Below, in pieces: positions 20,838-32,814 of a DNA stretch of 64,000 nt; within the stretch, counting starts at the first letter, position 1; each line of letters starts with the position of its first letter. This stretch comes from Xenoacremonium recifei (lineage: Eukaryota; Ascomycota; Sordariomycetes; Hypocreales; Nectriaceae), in assembly GCA_012184525.1 (NCBI GenBank), contig WOFQ01000083.1, forward strand, positions 1-64,000. The letters run 5' to 3'. Below the pieces are notes generated by a model. It was not told the DNA's origin, made no database searches, and worked only from the letters and a program-made list of their open reading frames with translations. A program made the translations under genes and the position numbers.

Positions 20838-23543
20838 TCAAATCACGTTGTCTGATTCCTGTGACTCTGAGTCCGCTGTACCTTGGACCACCTGCCTACG
20901 GAGTATTTCAAAATGCTCTGCGATCTTTTTCCTCATCAGATGCTGCGGCGCGGTTCGGCCTGTAAAGAGCTCAAATTGGGCAATCCCTTGCTCCGGTAAT
21001 ACTTGCAGGCCGTGGACGTCGATCCATCCTTTCTGCCTCAACGCGCGGATCTGCTGAAGCAGTGGCGTATCAATTGGATCATAAGAAAGCTATTGGATAC
21101 AGGGTTTAGTTTACTCTAGCAAAAGGCATCATCGACGTTGCATGATCTGGCTTACCTCAACGGCAACCCCACCAGTCGGGCTTCTTAGCCAGGTTTCTGG
21201 GATCTGATTTATCGTGATGGCCTGTCCATTCTCGCTGACTCTCTTGATACAGGACACGATGATAGTGGGATAGTCAAGGTCCAAGGGCCAAGCCTCATCC
21301 AAAGACTTGATTGTACGAATGGTTGCCGGACCGGCCTTTTGTTGAGCCGGCGTAGAGGTGCCAGAGTTCGCAGAAGGGCTTGTATGTGAACGATCCTTGA
21401 CCAGATCGATGTTGCGAAGGGAAAAGCTCCTGCCACTGAATTGGGACACAAGGTCGTGAGCTCTTTCAATCGTTCTATTGTAGATGAGAATGTTTTTGAC
21501 GCCCAGGCGAATGACCGCATAGACTGCGGCTTGAGCCATACCGCCGGCTCCGATTATGACAGCAGTAGTTCGACTTTTGACGGCATTGATTGGTGACAGA
21601 TTTTGTTGAATAGAAGTGTGCAGGCCTATCCAGTCTGTATTGTCCCCGAAGAGAGCCACAACTGGCCCAGCTTGATTGCGATGGACGAGAGACTCCAGCT
21701 TTCCTGATCGGAGAGGGACGACGGTGTTCACTGCGCCAATTGCCAGGGCCTCAGGGCTGAGATAGTCCAGGACCGAAATAATCTCCTTTTTGAAAGGAGA
21801 CGTAATACTTGCGCCGCCGAAATTTCGATCTTGGGTAATGACTTCCAGATGACGTAGGCTGGAGGATTGAAATGTCCGATACTCGTGAGGCATTCCGCAG
21901 AACTCAAAAGCTGCATTCTGCATTAGGGGAGACAGCGCAGTCGTCACATCGCTGCCAAGTATACCAAATACTAGCTTATCTAAAGTAAATGATGCGTATA
22001 GAGCTTTCTGTGCGTCTTGAACTGTTAGGACGTGATTTTCCGAATCACTTTGGCGAAGAGAGTCATGCGTGACTGGCGATAAGATGTTGTTTGAGAATTG
22101 GGATGATCGACCATCGTAACCGAGATTGTAAGCAATTAGAGGGAGGTGACCCAGGCCTGCACTTCTCACGTGATGAAGGAAGACGGGGATTGCAAGATTG
22201 TCTGCTTTGCAAGTCGCCTTCTGGCTAATTCTGGCCAGATCACAGCCCCAATTCCTGGCCTTGCGTACCAGTTCGAGTCGCGAGGGAGACTCCCACGCAT
22301 CGTACCCTGGAGACCCGTCGAAGAAGTTTCCAATTATTTTAACTGACATATTGCGGGCGAAAAAGCTTTGGACCAATGTCGGGTCCATCCGTAAGTCCAG
22401 AGTCATGTATTCGGGGGCGAGGCGTAATCCATGAGACAGAACCTCAGCATACCTCGGCCAGTCATTAGTCTCGTCCGAATATCCTACCGCCGGTAACGTA
22501 TCTTTCTCGTTTGCGGGCTGTACATGAAATATAATTGGTAGCTGGAAGTGTCGGCGTAAGATGTAGTATTGCTTGGTAATGTAAGTGGCAATATTATGGT
22601 CGAAGGGTCTCCTGTTAGGCAACAGGGACCTCAAATCAACCGCCAGCTCAATCGCATCAGCCACGATATCTTTCCCATTCAATTGTTTTGCAACGTGTTT
22701 GCAGCATTTGATAGGTACCGTCATGGCGTATGTGAAAGGCTTTGCTTCAGGAGGTAAGAAGGACAGAGAGTGTCGAGGTTGAAGCGCACGGGGTCTCGAA
22801 TTCTGACTCCTGATACTGAGTATAAGACGCAGAAAGTCCTCCTCGACATTCTTCAAGGTTAGGTAAGGATGCGGCTGAGCCTGGCCTTCTGAGAGAGGCG
22901 GTGACTGTAGAGCTTCTCGAGCATGGGTCTCGGATAGGTTATAAAACTCAAAGTTTGAAACCTTTCGATAGCTAGGGCTGGCTAGCTCTGCTAGTTTCGA
23001 TATTTTGACGGGATCGTTTGTCTGTAAGTATTGGTCCACTTCTTCCGGGTCTCTTAGGATGTAAATGATGGGATGGTTCTCTTCAAATGCTTTCAGAAGC
23101 TCCTGACCTGTGCCCTCAGCCGACCCAGGTCCACAAGCAATGATGCAACGGAAAGGGTTTTCACAGAGTAGCGACTGCATGAGGCTAAGCTCTTTCTTCC
23201 GGTAATCTTCGAAGCCGTACTTGGAGACGTAGGCAGCTCGCAGCAGACCGGTTCTTTGGTAAAAGTGCTGATCCGCGTCTACGACACGGAACCCGATACA
23301 GCTGGAGGCTAGGATTGCAAGGCTGGTTTTGCCCGTCCCCCTTATTCCGAGGAGAACAATTGAGGAGTTTGGTTCCCACCGAGGCGAGGTGGAAGTGTCC
23401 CAGGACGGTTTGCAGAGAGCTGCTGCCTCGGTGATGTTTGCTACAGCATCGCGTAAATCGTGATTGACGTCGACAAAGCCATCCAATAACGGCGATTTCG
23501 GGTTTGACAGGAAGTCTTCATCGTGAGAGTCATTCGCTGACAT
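20838..23543 (-). CDS. qutR: Quinate repressor, AROM-derived multidomain protein (QutR/qa-1S type)
   Basis: Two exons, complement(join(20838..21089,21156..23543)), 879 residues; the 66 bp intron falls before SYDPIDTPLL. Domain order copies the last three domains of the AROM protein: a shikimate-kinase-like P-loop (GIRGTGKTS, 66-74), a type I dehydroquinase-like domain (about 270-490) and a shikimate-dehydrogenase-like domain (about 520-879; GAGGMAQAA loop, GDNTDWIG). The dehydroquinase part has lost its catalytic residues: the SYHD position reads NFFD (Phe408) and the Schiff-base lysine position reads Arg438. That fits a sensor rather than an enzyme, as known for QutR, which blocks the QutA activator when no quinate is present. 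The start is the ATG at 23543; upstream in-frame codons are not ATG. Divergent from the activator gene. Confidence 0.9.
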
Positions 23544-24091
23544 CTTCACGGCCCATAGAAATAGTTACAAGTCGGATTTTGAGTTGTTGGAAGATGCGGC
23601 GAGCTCATCACGAGGCCACAACGCCTCGGCCATGCCGTCACGAAAGCTCGACAACAAAGAAAGGCTCGAACAACTCAACGGTTAAGCCAGTGGCCAGAAT
23701 ATTGGTGGAAAGGTCGCCAGAAGGACTTGCAGTCGTTGTTTTTTTCGGCTCTCTGTGAAAGGAGACGGAAGCCGTTTAGCAAGGCACAACTGAATAGATC
23801 GACACTGATGCCAAAGTGGGCCCCGGGTGAAGTCTTAGCCGGCTGGTAAGTCATACATTCATTCGAAGCGTGAGGGGTAGTCCGTGCTATTGAATCGACC
23901 CCTTCCACTGCGGGTTAGTGGCCTGGGGAAGTTTGCCCTAGCATGGCACCTTGTGCTGCAAGACCTGGCCAACGTCAGATGTTGCCGCGTCGACTTTAGC
24001 AATTACCCTTGATCATTATCGTCTTGGCTCTCGGCAAGAGCTTCGGGAGTATGCTTTTACCGTGTCTCTCAAGCAGCGGTCAATTGAAGTG
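23544..24091. promoter_or_regulatory. Shared divergent promoter of repressor and activator genes
   Basis: About 550 bp between divergent starts. It contains GAGGGGTAGTCCG at 23872-23884, a loose match to the GGGGTAT.CCG element upstream of other cluster genes. The same head-to-head layout occurs in known qut clusters. Confidence 0.45.
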
Positions 24092-26456
24092 ATGATGACC
24101 ACGCCGCATCCTGTCTCTGGAGACAACTCGGGAGAAGAGGGCGCTTCTGTCGGCAGGAAACGTATGCGAGTTTCCCGAGCCTGCGATACTTGTCGTCGTC
24201 GCAAAGAGCGCTGTGATGGCGCCCAGCCTTCCTGTCAGCGTTGTTCATCAGTCGGCCGCACCTGTTCATATAACCCGACAAGAAAACGAGGTCTCCGTGC
24301 CGGTTATGTGAGGGCCACCGAGATTCTGCTGGGTCTTCTGCTGTCTTCCTATGACAGGGCCGAGGATCTCGTCCTGGCTGTCCTCCAGGGCGAGGAGCAA
24401 ATACCAGGTCGACAGTCTTCCTGTCATCATCAACTCACCCCAGCTCCGTCTCTTCTGGGACAGTGGCGAAAGAGTTCAGCGCTGGAGGAGCTTCGGAAGC
24501 ACCTCTTCGCCTCCGAGACAGAGGAAGACGAGGATTCGTATGTTGATAGCCTGGACCAGAGACTGACCTCCATATTCAACAAGTTGTCTCATCAAGACAA
24601 GCCAAACTCGCCTCCAGAAAACGACCACCCGATACTGGAACTCGACTTGGTACCTGGTCCACACCGAGTTAGCCGGATACACCCAGTCTCCTCGACAATT
24701 CAGTCCAATGCTGTCCCTCTTAGTCTCAATGGACCTCTTATGTCTTCTGAGACAAGCCTCCCACCAAACTGGCCGCGGCTTCTCGACGTGTATCTGCAAC
24801 AGACACACTGCTGGTTTCCAGTCTCAGAAAAACACGCGTTATTTCGATCTGCGAATCATCTGGCCGGATCTGCTGGTATTAGCTGTACTGACTTAGAATC
24901 ATCAGGGCAGGCGGCCTCGACTTGGGCCGTCCTGGCCTGCGGATCATATCAATTAATAGCCATGCAAACCGCCGGGGTATGCTCGCCCGAATCAGGAGTC
25001 TCACAAGCAGGGGCCGACCAGATGTTTGCAAAAGCAAAAGCCCTGGCTCTCCAAGACGATTGTCTCGAGCCTGGCCATATTCATGCACTTCTCGTGCTAT
25101 CCTTAATCGAGCTCGCCTTCGGCTCTTGGTCGAAAGCATGGCTCTTCGTGGGTAGAGCTATTCAGGTAGCTATCGCTATCAACGTGATACCTCAAAGTCG
25201 AAGCTCTTCCACGATACCGAAGGACGACAGCGCTAAACGTCTGTTTCTTGGGTGCTTCATTCTCGACACCTTGGAAGCCTCTGCCCTTGACGTGCGTCCT
25301 TACCTCTCCAGGAACGACCTAAGGAGTATTGGCTCAATCGCCATTGATGGTCTAGAGGAGTGGGAAACTTGGAGGCCGCTTCAAGACGGTGATATCGGTG
25401 TGTGCTTTGTTTTTGGGCCTGGCCGGGCCCTAAGTACCTTTGACACCCTGGGATACTTGGTCGGATTGATGAACGATGCATTACGTTTGACGGACACCGG
25501 ATCCTACCTTGATCAAATGCCGGCCTTGATAGACGATCTTTGTCAACGGATAGCAACCCTGAACACTTCACTACCGATCTCGACTTATGGAGGGGGTCCT
25601 CAAATAGGTGATTTCGAGCCACCTCACATGACGCATCTGAAGATTGCCGCAGCATGCATATATGCTCGTTTCACCACGGACCTTGAGAAGGCACGAGGCA
25701 GTGCTTTCTCCCATAATGCAGCACACGTCCCGGAAATCCTCGACAGCACACTTAGTTTCTTACGGTCAACGCCAAAGCACTCTACCATTATGAAACCTCT
25801 AGGAGCACCCCCAACTTTGAACGTTTTCCTCGGATTTCTGGCAAGAAGTCAGCATCCTTCATCGGAGAACTATTTGCAAGATTACTCTACCAAGACGCAA
25901 TCAGGAAATGCTACTGGTCTTGAGCCATGGACAAACATGGACCGTCAAGGTTTTAATGGGAGACGAGAATCCAGTCTCGGGGTGCAGGTAGACATTGAAG
26001 CGCCACCTCCCCCGGTCCGACTAGACATGGCATTTGGAACTTCCGCCGTGAACCTATCTCAAGACACGGCCCAACAGACATCCGGTAAAGTATCTGATCA
26101 AGCATGCATTGCTGGAAACAACAATGCACCCGTTATTTTGATGACAACTCCCCCAATATCTACACAATCTGTTGGTGCTAGCGATACAACTATGGGTATT
26201 TCCTTGAGTGATCACGTCGCGGACACTACAGATTCAATTTCTTCTGTTCCAGACCAAGAGGGGTTATTTAACCAGCTCTCGTTCTTGGATGCGACTGAGT
26301 GGTAAGCACCGACCTTCTGAGTTTGCCCTAGCCAGCAAGTAAGACTGATACTTCCCTTCTTCAACATATAGGCCTGTTATGCTAGGTGACTTCATGGAGC
26401 GCCTAGGGTTGCCCCGAGATGGGGATGTCTCCGACTTTCAAAACCTGATGCCCTAA
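24092..26456 (+). CDS. qutA: Zn2Cys6 quinate pathway activator (QutA/qa-1F type)
   Basis: Two exons (24092..26301, 26372..26456), 764 residues. The zinc cluster VSRACDTCRRRKERCDGAQP (Cys31-Cys58) is followed directly by the block KRGLRAGYVRATEILLGLLL, the arrangement that distinguishes QutA-like factors (KRGLPTGYIRTLELLWGL in the A. nidulans protein, from memory). The central fungal-specific transcription-factor domain includes WPRLLDVYLQQTHCWFPVSEK. The second exon adds the last 28 residues, ending FQNLMP. I chose the double ATG at 24092/24095 because the longer in-frame extension begins with TTG. QutA and QutR are themselves thought to derive from a split AROM protein. Confidence 0.9.
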
Positions 26457-27487
26457 GGCCAAACGCCCGTAAAAATTATGAGAAGGGTAACTTTCCAAAC
26501 GGGTCAAAAAAGCAGACCCTAGAGTGGATTTTATAGAGTTAACGTGTCTGTGTTGGAGCAGGATGGCTCATTGTCGAACACATGTCATCCATTGCCTCTC
26601 GAACATACGCCAGAAGCTTTTCAGTTGCCTGCATTATATTGGTCGCTGAAAACGCCATAATATCACTGCTGGATCTCAATGTAGTCATGCAATCACTGTG
26701 CTGGAGCTAGATTGCTCTTCGACGTCATATGACTGAACTACTGGAGAGATAATCTCCTAAAGGCGACCTACGATAGAGTCCTTGCAGTTTGACTGGAAGA
26801 TAATTGGCTTACATGTTGGCATTAGCAAAGATGTCGCTAGGGGTTTTTTTTGCACAGGATGATGTCGTCAGGTGCCGAGAAGGTTGGAATTGTGGCCATC
26901 AACGATCAAAATGGAGCGAGTTATAATGCCGCCCAGTAATGAGCGTGAGATGGCGAGCAATTAAATATTTTGCACAAATGAACATTCATCAGGTATCTGT
27001 TTAGACAAAAAATGTTTTGTAAGGTTGGGCGACAGGTCTTCATCGTCAATGTCAAAGTTCGGTCCTGCTGCTTTAAACATAGGTTGGCCTAGGAATGTAT
27101 GAAGAAAGTTCCAACGTATGTGCCGAAGGCGAGTCGGGAGTAGATCCTGGCCATCCGAAGTCGCCAAATTGAGGGATCTCTCCTCACCTCCCACGAAGAA
27201 TTAGCACACGCCGATCTGTCGGCAGAATTTTTAAGCCGTCGCCAACTTCGATGGATACTTTCGGCGTAGAGCAGCTCCGCCAGTAGGCAAAGCCGAATTG
27301 TGGAGGTGGCAATTGCGCCTTTCGACCTAGTTTCTTCCCAAATGCCGCAAGCCACTGTGACTAGGGAGGCTCGAGAAAGAGGTTCCAAAGCTTTCTTACG
27401 AGGTAGAAATTATTGACAGATTTCGAATTGTTCACCATCATTATCACAAAAACTACGGATTCCAATTCTTCAATATCATCCAGCCTA
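26457..27487. other. Intergenic, no gene recognised
   Basis: Two overlapping minus-strand frames (26961-27388) lack known motifs. The last 100 bases form the leader of the next gene. Confidence 0.5.
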
Positions 27488-28483
27488 ATGAGTCCTTCAC
27501 CTACACAGTCTGAGGACCTCCTCACGGCGTCCTTCCAGTTTGGCGCCAGCCCCCTCGCGACAGACGGCCGCCGCAGGCCCTTGCGCACGTTTCTCTTTGG
27601 CTATCCTATTGCCTCCTCGCTTGCGCCTCTTCTGCACGCCAGCCTGTTCCATAGTGTGTCCTTGCCGTGGACCTTTGAGCTGTTGGAGACTCCCAACGAT
27701 GCTGGGTTCCTTCCAGCACTACGCCAATCCGACGTGATTGGCTGTGCCATTACCATGCCGCATAAAGTTAACCTTATGTCCGCTGTCGACGACGTCCTTG
27801 AGGAGGCGCGAATGAGCGGTGCTATAAACACTGTCTTCCTGCGTCGGGACCTGGTCACCGGCGCAACCCGCTACATAGGTAGCAACACTGATACCATCGG
27901 TGTTCGTGAGGCCTTCCTGCGAAACTGCCCAGGTGTACAGGATCAGAGCCGCGGCCGGCCAGCTCTCGTTGTGGGTGGCGGAGGGGCTAGCCGAGCTTCC
28001 ATATACGCCCTGTGGAAGTGGCTCGGTGCTAGTACAATATATCTAGTCAGTCGACTTGAGTCTGAAGTTTTAGCTATAAAGGAGGCTTTCTCCGAGGTTG
28101 GCTTCCAGGGCACGCTTGTCCACGTCGCAACTCTTGCTGAGGCTGAGACGCTTGAGCCCCCAGTGCTGATCGTCGGCGCCGTCCCGGACTACCCGCCCAA
28201 GGAGCCCGGAGAACTGTTAGCTCGTGAGATTGTAAAGACATTTTTATCGCGGAAGCCGGAGAAGGGTTACATCCTCGAGATGTGTTACTTTCCTAAAGTA
28301 CACACCTCTCTGTGCGAGCTCGGGCAGAATGCCGGCTGGCAGGTCATCTACGGGACGCATGCCATGATTTGGCAGGGCATTGCTCAACAGTGTCTTTGGG
28401 CCGAGCTGCCCATGGAAGCATTTGGAACAGAAGAGGCGCAGATGGTGATAGATAAAGCAATTCAAGAACGAGAAATATTATAA
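27488..28483 (+). CDS. Divergent shikimate/quinate dehydrogenase-like protein
   Basis: Single exon, 331 residues from the ATG at 27488; the longer frame starts with TTG. AroE-fold: MPHK with Lys93, GAINTVF, NTD at 133-135 and the nucleotide loop GGGGASRASIYAL (163-175). The pocket motif is more degenerate than in its paralogue at 16.95 kb: IASSLAPLLHAS, with Ala46 at the second serine and Ala51 where Asn normally follows His. An N-terminal tail of about 30 residues precedes the fold. It lies next to the activator gene, which favours membership of the regulon. Lys and Asp are kept, so it may still be catalytic, on an unknown substrate. Confidence 0.8.
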   Translation: MSPSPTQSEDLLTASFQFGASPLATDGRRRPLRTFLFGYPIASSLAPLLHASLFHSVSLPWTFELLETPNDAGFLPALRQSDVIGCAITMPHKVNLMSAVDDVLEEARMSGAINTVFLRRDLVTGATRYIGSNTDTIGVREAFLRNCPGVQDQSRGRPALVVGGGGASRASIYALWKWLGASTIYLVSRLESEVLAIKEAFSEVGFQGTLVHVATLAEAETLEPPVLIVGAVPDYPPKEPGELLAREIVKTFLSRKPEKGYILEMCYFPKVHTSLCELGQNAGWQVIYGTHAMIWQGIAQQCLWAELPMEAFGTEEAQMVIDKAIQEREIL

Positions 28484-29070
28484 ATGGCGTCTTACAATTT
28501 GACAAGGGCCATTTCATTGCTTAAGACAACGACCAAAGTCTTTTCACTTTGATGACTGCCACTGTTCATTTTACAGCAGGGGATTATCTTGGTTGACAAA
28601 GGGAGGCTTCGGAGCATGTCATGAAATTTCCGGAGGCAAAGAGATCTCTGGAAAGATAGATATTTAATTGACTGATCCTAGACCAACAATTGCGAAGACA
28701 AGTTTCGCAACGCACAATTGTAAAGGCGATCATCAATAAATATACAAATACATTAGATCATCTTGGGAAATCGGGTTGAAACTAAACTCAGCAGATACTG
28801 TGGCAACATCAATGGCTAATATCGTTGCATATGTCATGACTGAACCATGGGCTTTGCCTCCCTGGACTCTCGCCAGTTGCTCACGACTCATGGCTTCCGA
28901 AACACAGTTTGCTATATCAATTCGTTAAATCTCTATCTAGACTAACAGCCATGAATAAAGTTCTCTCTCTAGCCAACGCATCATCTTAGACGTGGTACGT
29001 GTATTGCGCTTTCCAATCAACGCTAAACGCACTCATTTCCACCCATGATGCTGTTCCCGTTCAAAGCGGC
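28484..29070. other. Intergenic, no gene seen
   Basis: Short frames only. Confidence 0.55.
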
Positions 29071-29532
29071 TTAGGGGTCGCCAACAGGAGGCAAGCCAGC
29101 ACCATCCGCGCCGTAGTTCTCACAAGTAACTCCATCCAGATGGCCAAACGCATTCCAAATAGCAGATCCAACGTCACCCGGGTCGCAACCAAGATCTGTC
29201 TGAAAGTTGGCGTTCATTGTAGTTCCATCAGACGCATAGTTGCAGCCCCAGTTAGTCACGGTGCAACCGCTCCCATGAAGATTGTCCAAGAAGCCGGAGC
29301 CGCACCCCCCTGAAGTGTACGAAAGAGCGTTATTGATAACAACGTTGTAGAGATACACAGCATCGTAATTAACCACGTAGTCGCACTGCTGTACCGTGGT
29401 CAAGCTTGGTGAATTGGGATTGATCCAACCTGACGAGTCGCGAGTCGTCAAACTCATGTCTCTTTGTTTTTGAGGCGCGGCGGAAGCCAACGATGCCATA
29501 AGAGAAGCAAAGATAGATGATGAGAAATGCAT
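29071..29532 (-). CDS. Small secreted cysteine-rich protein
   Basis: 153 residues from the ATG at 29532. A signal peptide (MHFSSSIFASLMASLASA) is followed by a short basic stretch and a compact domain with exactly six cysteines (QQCDY, GGCGS, SGCTV, WGCNY, LGCDP, VTCEN), so three disulfides are possible. The domain is Asn/Gly/Asp-rich, acidic, and lacks lysine after the basic stretch. No named family is recognised. Size, secretion signal and even cysteine number are those of fungal secreted effector-like or cell-surface proteins. An in-frame extension to 29676 lacks an ATG and would bury the signal peptide. Confidence 0.75.
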   Translation of the reverse strand: MHFSSSIFASLMASLASAAPQKQRDMSLTTRDSSGWINPNSPSLTTVQQCDYVVNYDAVYLYNVVINNALSYTSGGCGSGFLDNLHGSGCTVTNWGCNYASDGTTMNANFQTDLGCDPGDVGSAIWNAFGHLDGVTCENYGADGAGLPPVGDP

Positions 29533-31960
29533 CGTAATATCGAAGCCAAACTGTTTGGCGCGTGTAATAAGATTCCGTTTAAGAAAGCTTCTGTGAGCGA
29601 ATGAAAAGCTGTGGCGTTGGAAATGAGGGCACAATTGTTCAATTTCTGTGATTGTGAAGACTTTCGTTGAAGACATACACTTTGCTGAGGCGCAATGAGG
29701 TTCTTATAGAGTTCCTTTCGCGATCCCTTTTTAATACTCGTGGTGCCCGTAAATATCTTCATGACATAGTCGATCCTCACTAATATCGGCAGTTGTGAAC
29801 AAGATATGATGTCATATTTGAGAGGAAAATGCCCAAAAACAACCTATGATGTACCTATGGCTCTTTCTGCCTAGAGTTTGACGTCGATCTACAAGAATCT
29901 AGACGCCATCCGTGAGTAGATACGAGCCGTTCCGTACTTTGGTATTTGCTTGTTGCTTTTTCGCATTGGCTCTACTCCACAAATAAATTCCTACAGGATG
30001 GACGCAGATCCGATTATTCTTTACGTCATGCACACTTCGATGGAGATGAACGTTTATGCCTACTCCGAAAGCTACCCCTGAGGCATCTCTTCCACATTAG
30101 GGTATAGGATTTGCACTCAATATGTATTAGACTGAATGCAATTACAAGGTCTAAATTAGGATTTCAAAAGGATTGGCGCATCGAGGTCAATGCATGGGAC
30201 TTTGCGAGGCTTGGTCGCAATTATGGAGTTTTGACGTTTCCAAGATACGCAGCCATAATATAGGGGGCCAGCCAAAAATGGAGTTTTACGGTATGCATGT
30301 GTGCTTATCTCTTTAGTAATTTTGTATGACTATCACCTACATAGTCGAGAAGATCCAGACTTCATTGCACATCCAAGGGATTGTATGAAAGCGACCCGTG
30401 GACATATGTGTCTTTTCCTTTGAAAGGAAATGGGACACCTGTCACTTTATAATCAATATCGTAATTAAAGAGTGACAAGATATTATATTTACTTAAACAC
30501 GCTCAAGTCACTCTTTTTTTTATCGCCAAAATACTAGTCGTACACGAGAACAATCGAAAGTTCAAAGTCCATCCGTCTTCAAATATAGAATTTTGCTAAC
30601 GGGGATTGCATCGTTCCGGCTTCAACTTGATAAGATTGGCCGCTGTCGTCAAAACTACCCCGTCCAAAATTGAATCACATACTATCATACGTGGAGGGGT
30701 CAAGTGGCCTTGAGAGAAGACTTTCGATTCGACACAGGGTCGATCTTGACCTCAAACATAACCATGGGACATTGTAGAGCGAAACTTACGTCATAGAGAG
30801 GAGATCAGTTTGTTGATGCCTAATACCGAGTGAGCAAGGCTCTCACCCTCACAAAGTTCCAACGTTTCTATATTTATGAAGATGATCACTGAACTCGATA
30901 CTAGTCATGCCTTGCTAGGAATGGATCGACGCTGTTCGTCACGCACCTTTCTAATTACATAGTTGTGCTGGATGTTGATCTGCAGGCGCACGGATGACAA
31001 AACGTAGATTTTTTCCAAGAAGGAATTGATTATAACATTATAGTGGACACATATAACCCATTTTGCTCAGGTATTGAACGAGTTGAGGGGCAAACACGGC
31101 CCACGTCCAGTATCGCCCAGTGAACTAATAACCAAAGTCCCAGTTCAACGCGTTATTTCATCTGCTCTAGCCAACAATCGCTTTACTATATACACAGTCA
31201 TGTGGCTAAATCCAATCGCGATGAACATCATCGTTCATCACTGGTATTCCGTCTTAAGTGATGAGGGGTGATATTCTTTGAGCTATCGGAAGTAGCAGAG
31301 CGCACACTATCGCAGCCGTCTCTCATAGGATGAGTATTATGAAATAAATATGAAATATCGATAAACCCTAATGGCTGCGAGTAGGCTCCATTAGGTGGTT
31401 ACTCCATCTTTAGAATTTGGAAATTCAAGAGTCATTAACTTCGATCACAACTTCTATTGGCATTCACTTTACAGTTTGCGAAATATAAATCTTACATCCT
31501 CTCCAGTGTCCTCGCATTATATCCATCAGTATAATCGTAATTTCTACCATCTTCAAGTTGTGCGTGCAGACTAGGTAGCTCATGCTCACTGAACGAATGA
31601 TACTAGAGGCCTCAGTACCTATAACGGTCGGTACCCATCCATTAGATCACATGATCCGGTCTGTAACGCGTTGTGTGAGACTCAATTATTCTCTGGTTAC
31701 TACATCTCCTGAATCGAGTGGATAAAAGGAGCTGTTATAAAGGACATGCTTACCACGTCCCTTCACACCCTCATTCTCGTATCAAAGCTGGGATTTAGGG
31801 AACACTAGACAGGCCCTACTTGTGGCATTTTATCATGCTGCTAAAACCTTTTATATTTTTCTAGAAACATGGTGTCTCCATCAGCCAGCTAGATATTCTG
31901 ACAAATTGAGTGGCATGTCTATAATTGAGTCTACAATGAATATTATGGATCGAACTGGTT
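29533..31960. other. Long gene-free, AT-rich stretch
   Basis: About 2.4 kb without a convincing frame, intron signal or repeat that I can see. It separates the core cluster from the decayed genes that follow. Confidence 0.6.
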
Positions 31961-32345
31961 TTAGATTCCGCCCTTAAGTCGTTGTCTTAGGTATTGGCCT
32001 ACGACGAAGTTCCCAAACATAGCCCGCAAGTCTTTGACGATGGCCTTTGGATTTTCCCATGCAGCAAAATGACCTCCCCTTTCATGCCCGGCCTCGTACA
32101 CAATTGGACCAAGAGTGTGGTTCTACAAGCTTGGCAAAAGGACCAAGTCATTTAAGAACCGGGAAATTCCCAATGGCACGTCAACATAATCTGCAGCTGC
32201 GGCAAAGGCCGGTGGCTGGCTGTGCCCCATTGCATATTAGACATTGCTTGGAGCATCTGGACTCGCCGTTGAGAAATAGTAGATGCTAACCCAGCTGAGG
32301 ATCTCTTCGTCGGTCCGCTGGGAGCATCAGAGAAAGTCAGTGAAT
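31961..32345 (-). pseudogene. 3' remnant of an epoxide hydrolase (alpha/beta hydrolase fold)
   Basis: The minus strand still encodes TDEEILSWVSIYYFSTASP and, further on, LGPIVYEAGHERGGHFAAWE followed by AIVKDLRAMFG. These are C-terminal hallmarks of fungal microsomal-type epoxide hydrolases, including the histidine of GGHFAAWE that serves as catalytic base. The frame carries in-frame stops: TAA at 32237-32239 and TAG at 32123-32125, the latter where a tryptophan codon is expected. Nothing upstream of about 32345 resembles the nucleophile region or lid, so roughly two thirds of the gene are gone. Natural stop at 31961. Confidence 0.75.
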
Positions 32346-32814
32346 GAAGGCAGGACAACAAAGTTAACCTGAATGCTATAGAGGCGAGGCAAATTTAAAA
32401 GCACAGACGCGAGGAAACTTCCCACGTATAAATACTTTTCCTAGGCCTAAGAAGACAAAATTTTCCTCTTTTTCCATTAGCTATGCTAGCTTTCATCTTT
32501 GACCTCAACAAACTGAACGACTTGGCTCCACCATCCAAAGAAGCGAGACAAGATGCCATGGTATGTATCCATTCGGTAGTCTCGACAGGGTTTCTGACCA
32601 ATTACAGACTCGAAAATACGCTGGAATTAATCGGAGCAATGTTCCACCGACTCGATCCATCGAGCCCTCGATCTCATGAGAATTCAGCACGAATGAGTCC
32701 TTTCAAGCGGCGTGAATTCGTGAACATCTATTCCTTGTTCGTTATCCGGCTCGTATTCTCTTTCCGTTACACAGTCTCAGCGACAGGCGGCTATTGACAC
32801 AGACGTGACGTGAC

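Noticed and set aside
21129..21155. QutR-type gene ending at 21129
   Set aside because: The apparent stop lies in a 66 bp intron; the next exon encodes the conserved SDH C-terminus (RQKGWIDVHGLQVLPEQGIA).
26961..27388. Two overlapping minus-strand frames, 77 and 99 residues
   Set aside because: No recognisable motif, no consistent frame between them, and they occupy the promoter of the shikimate-dehydrogenase-like gene.
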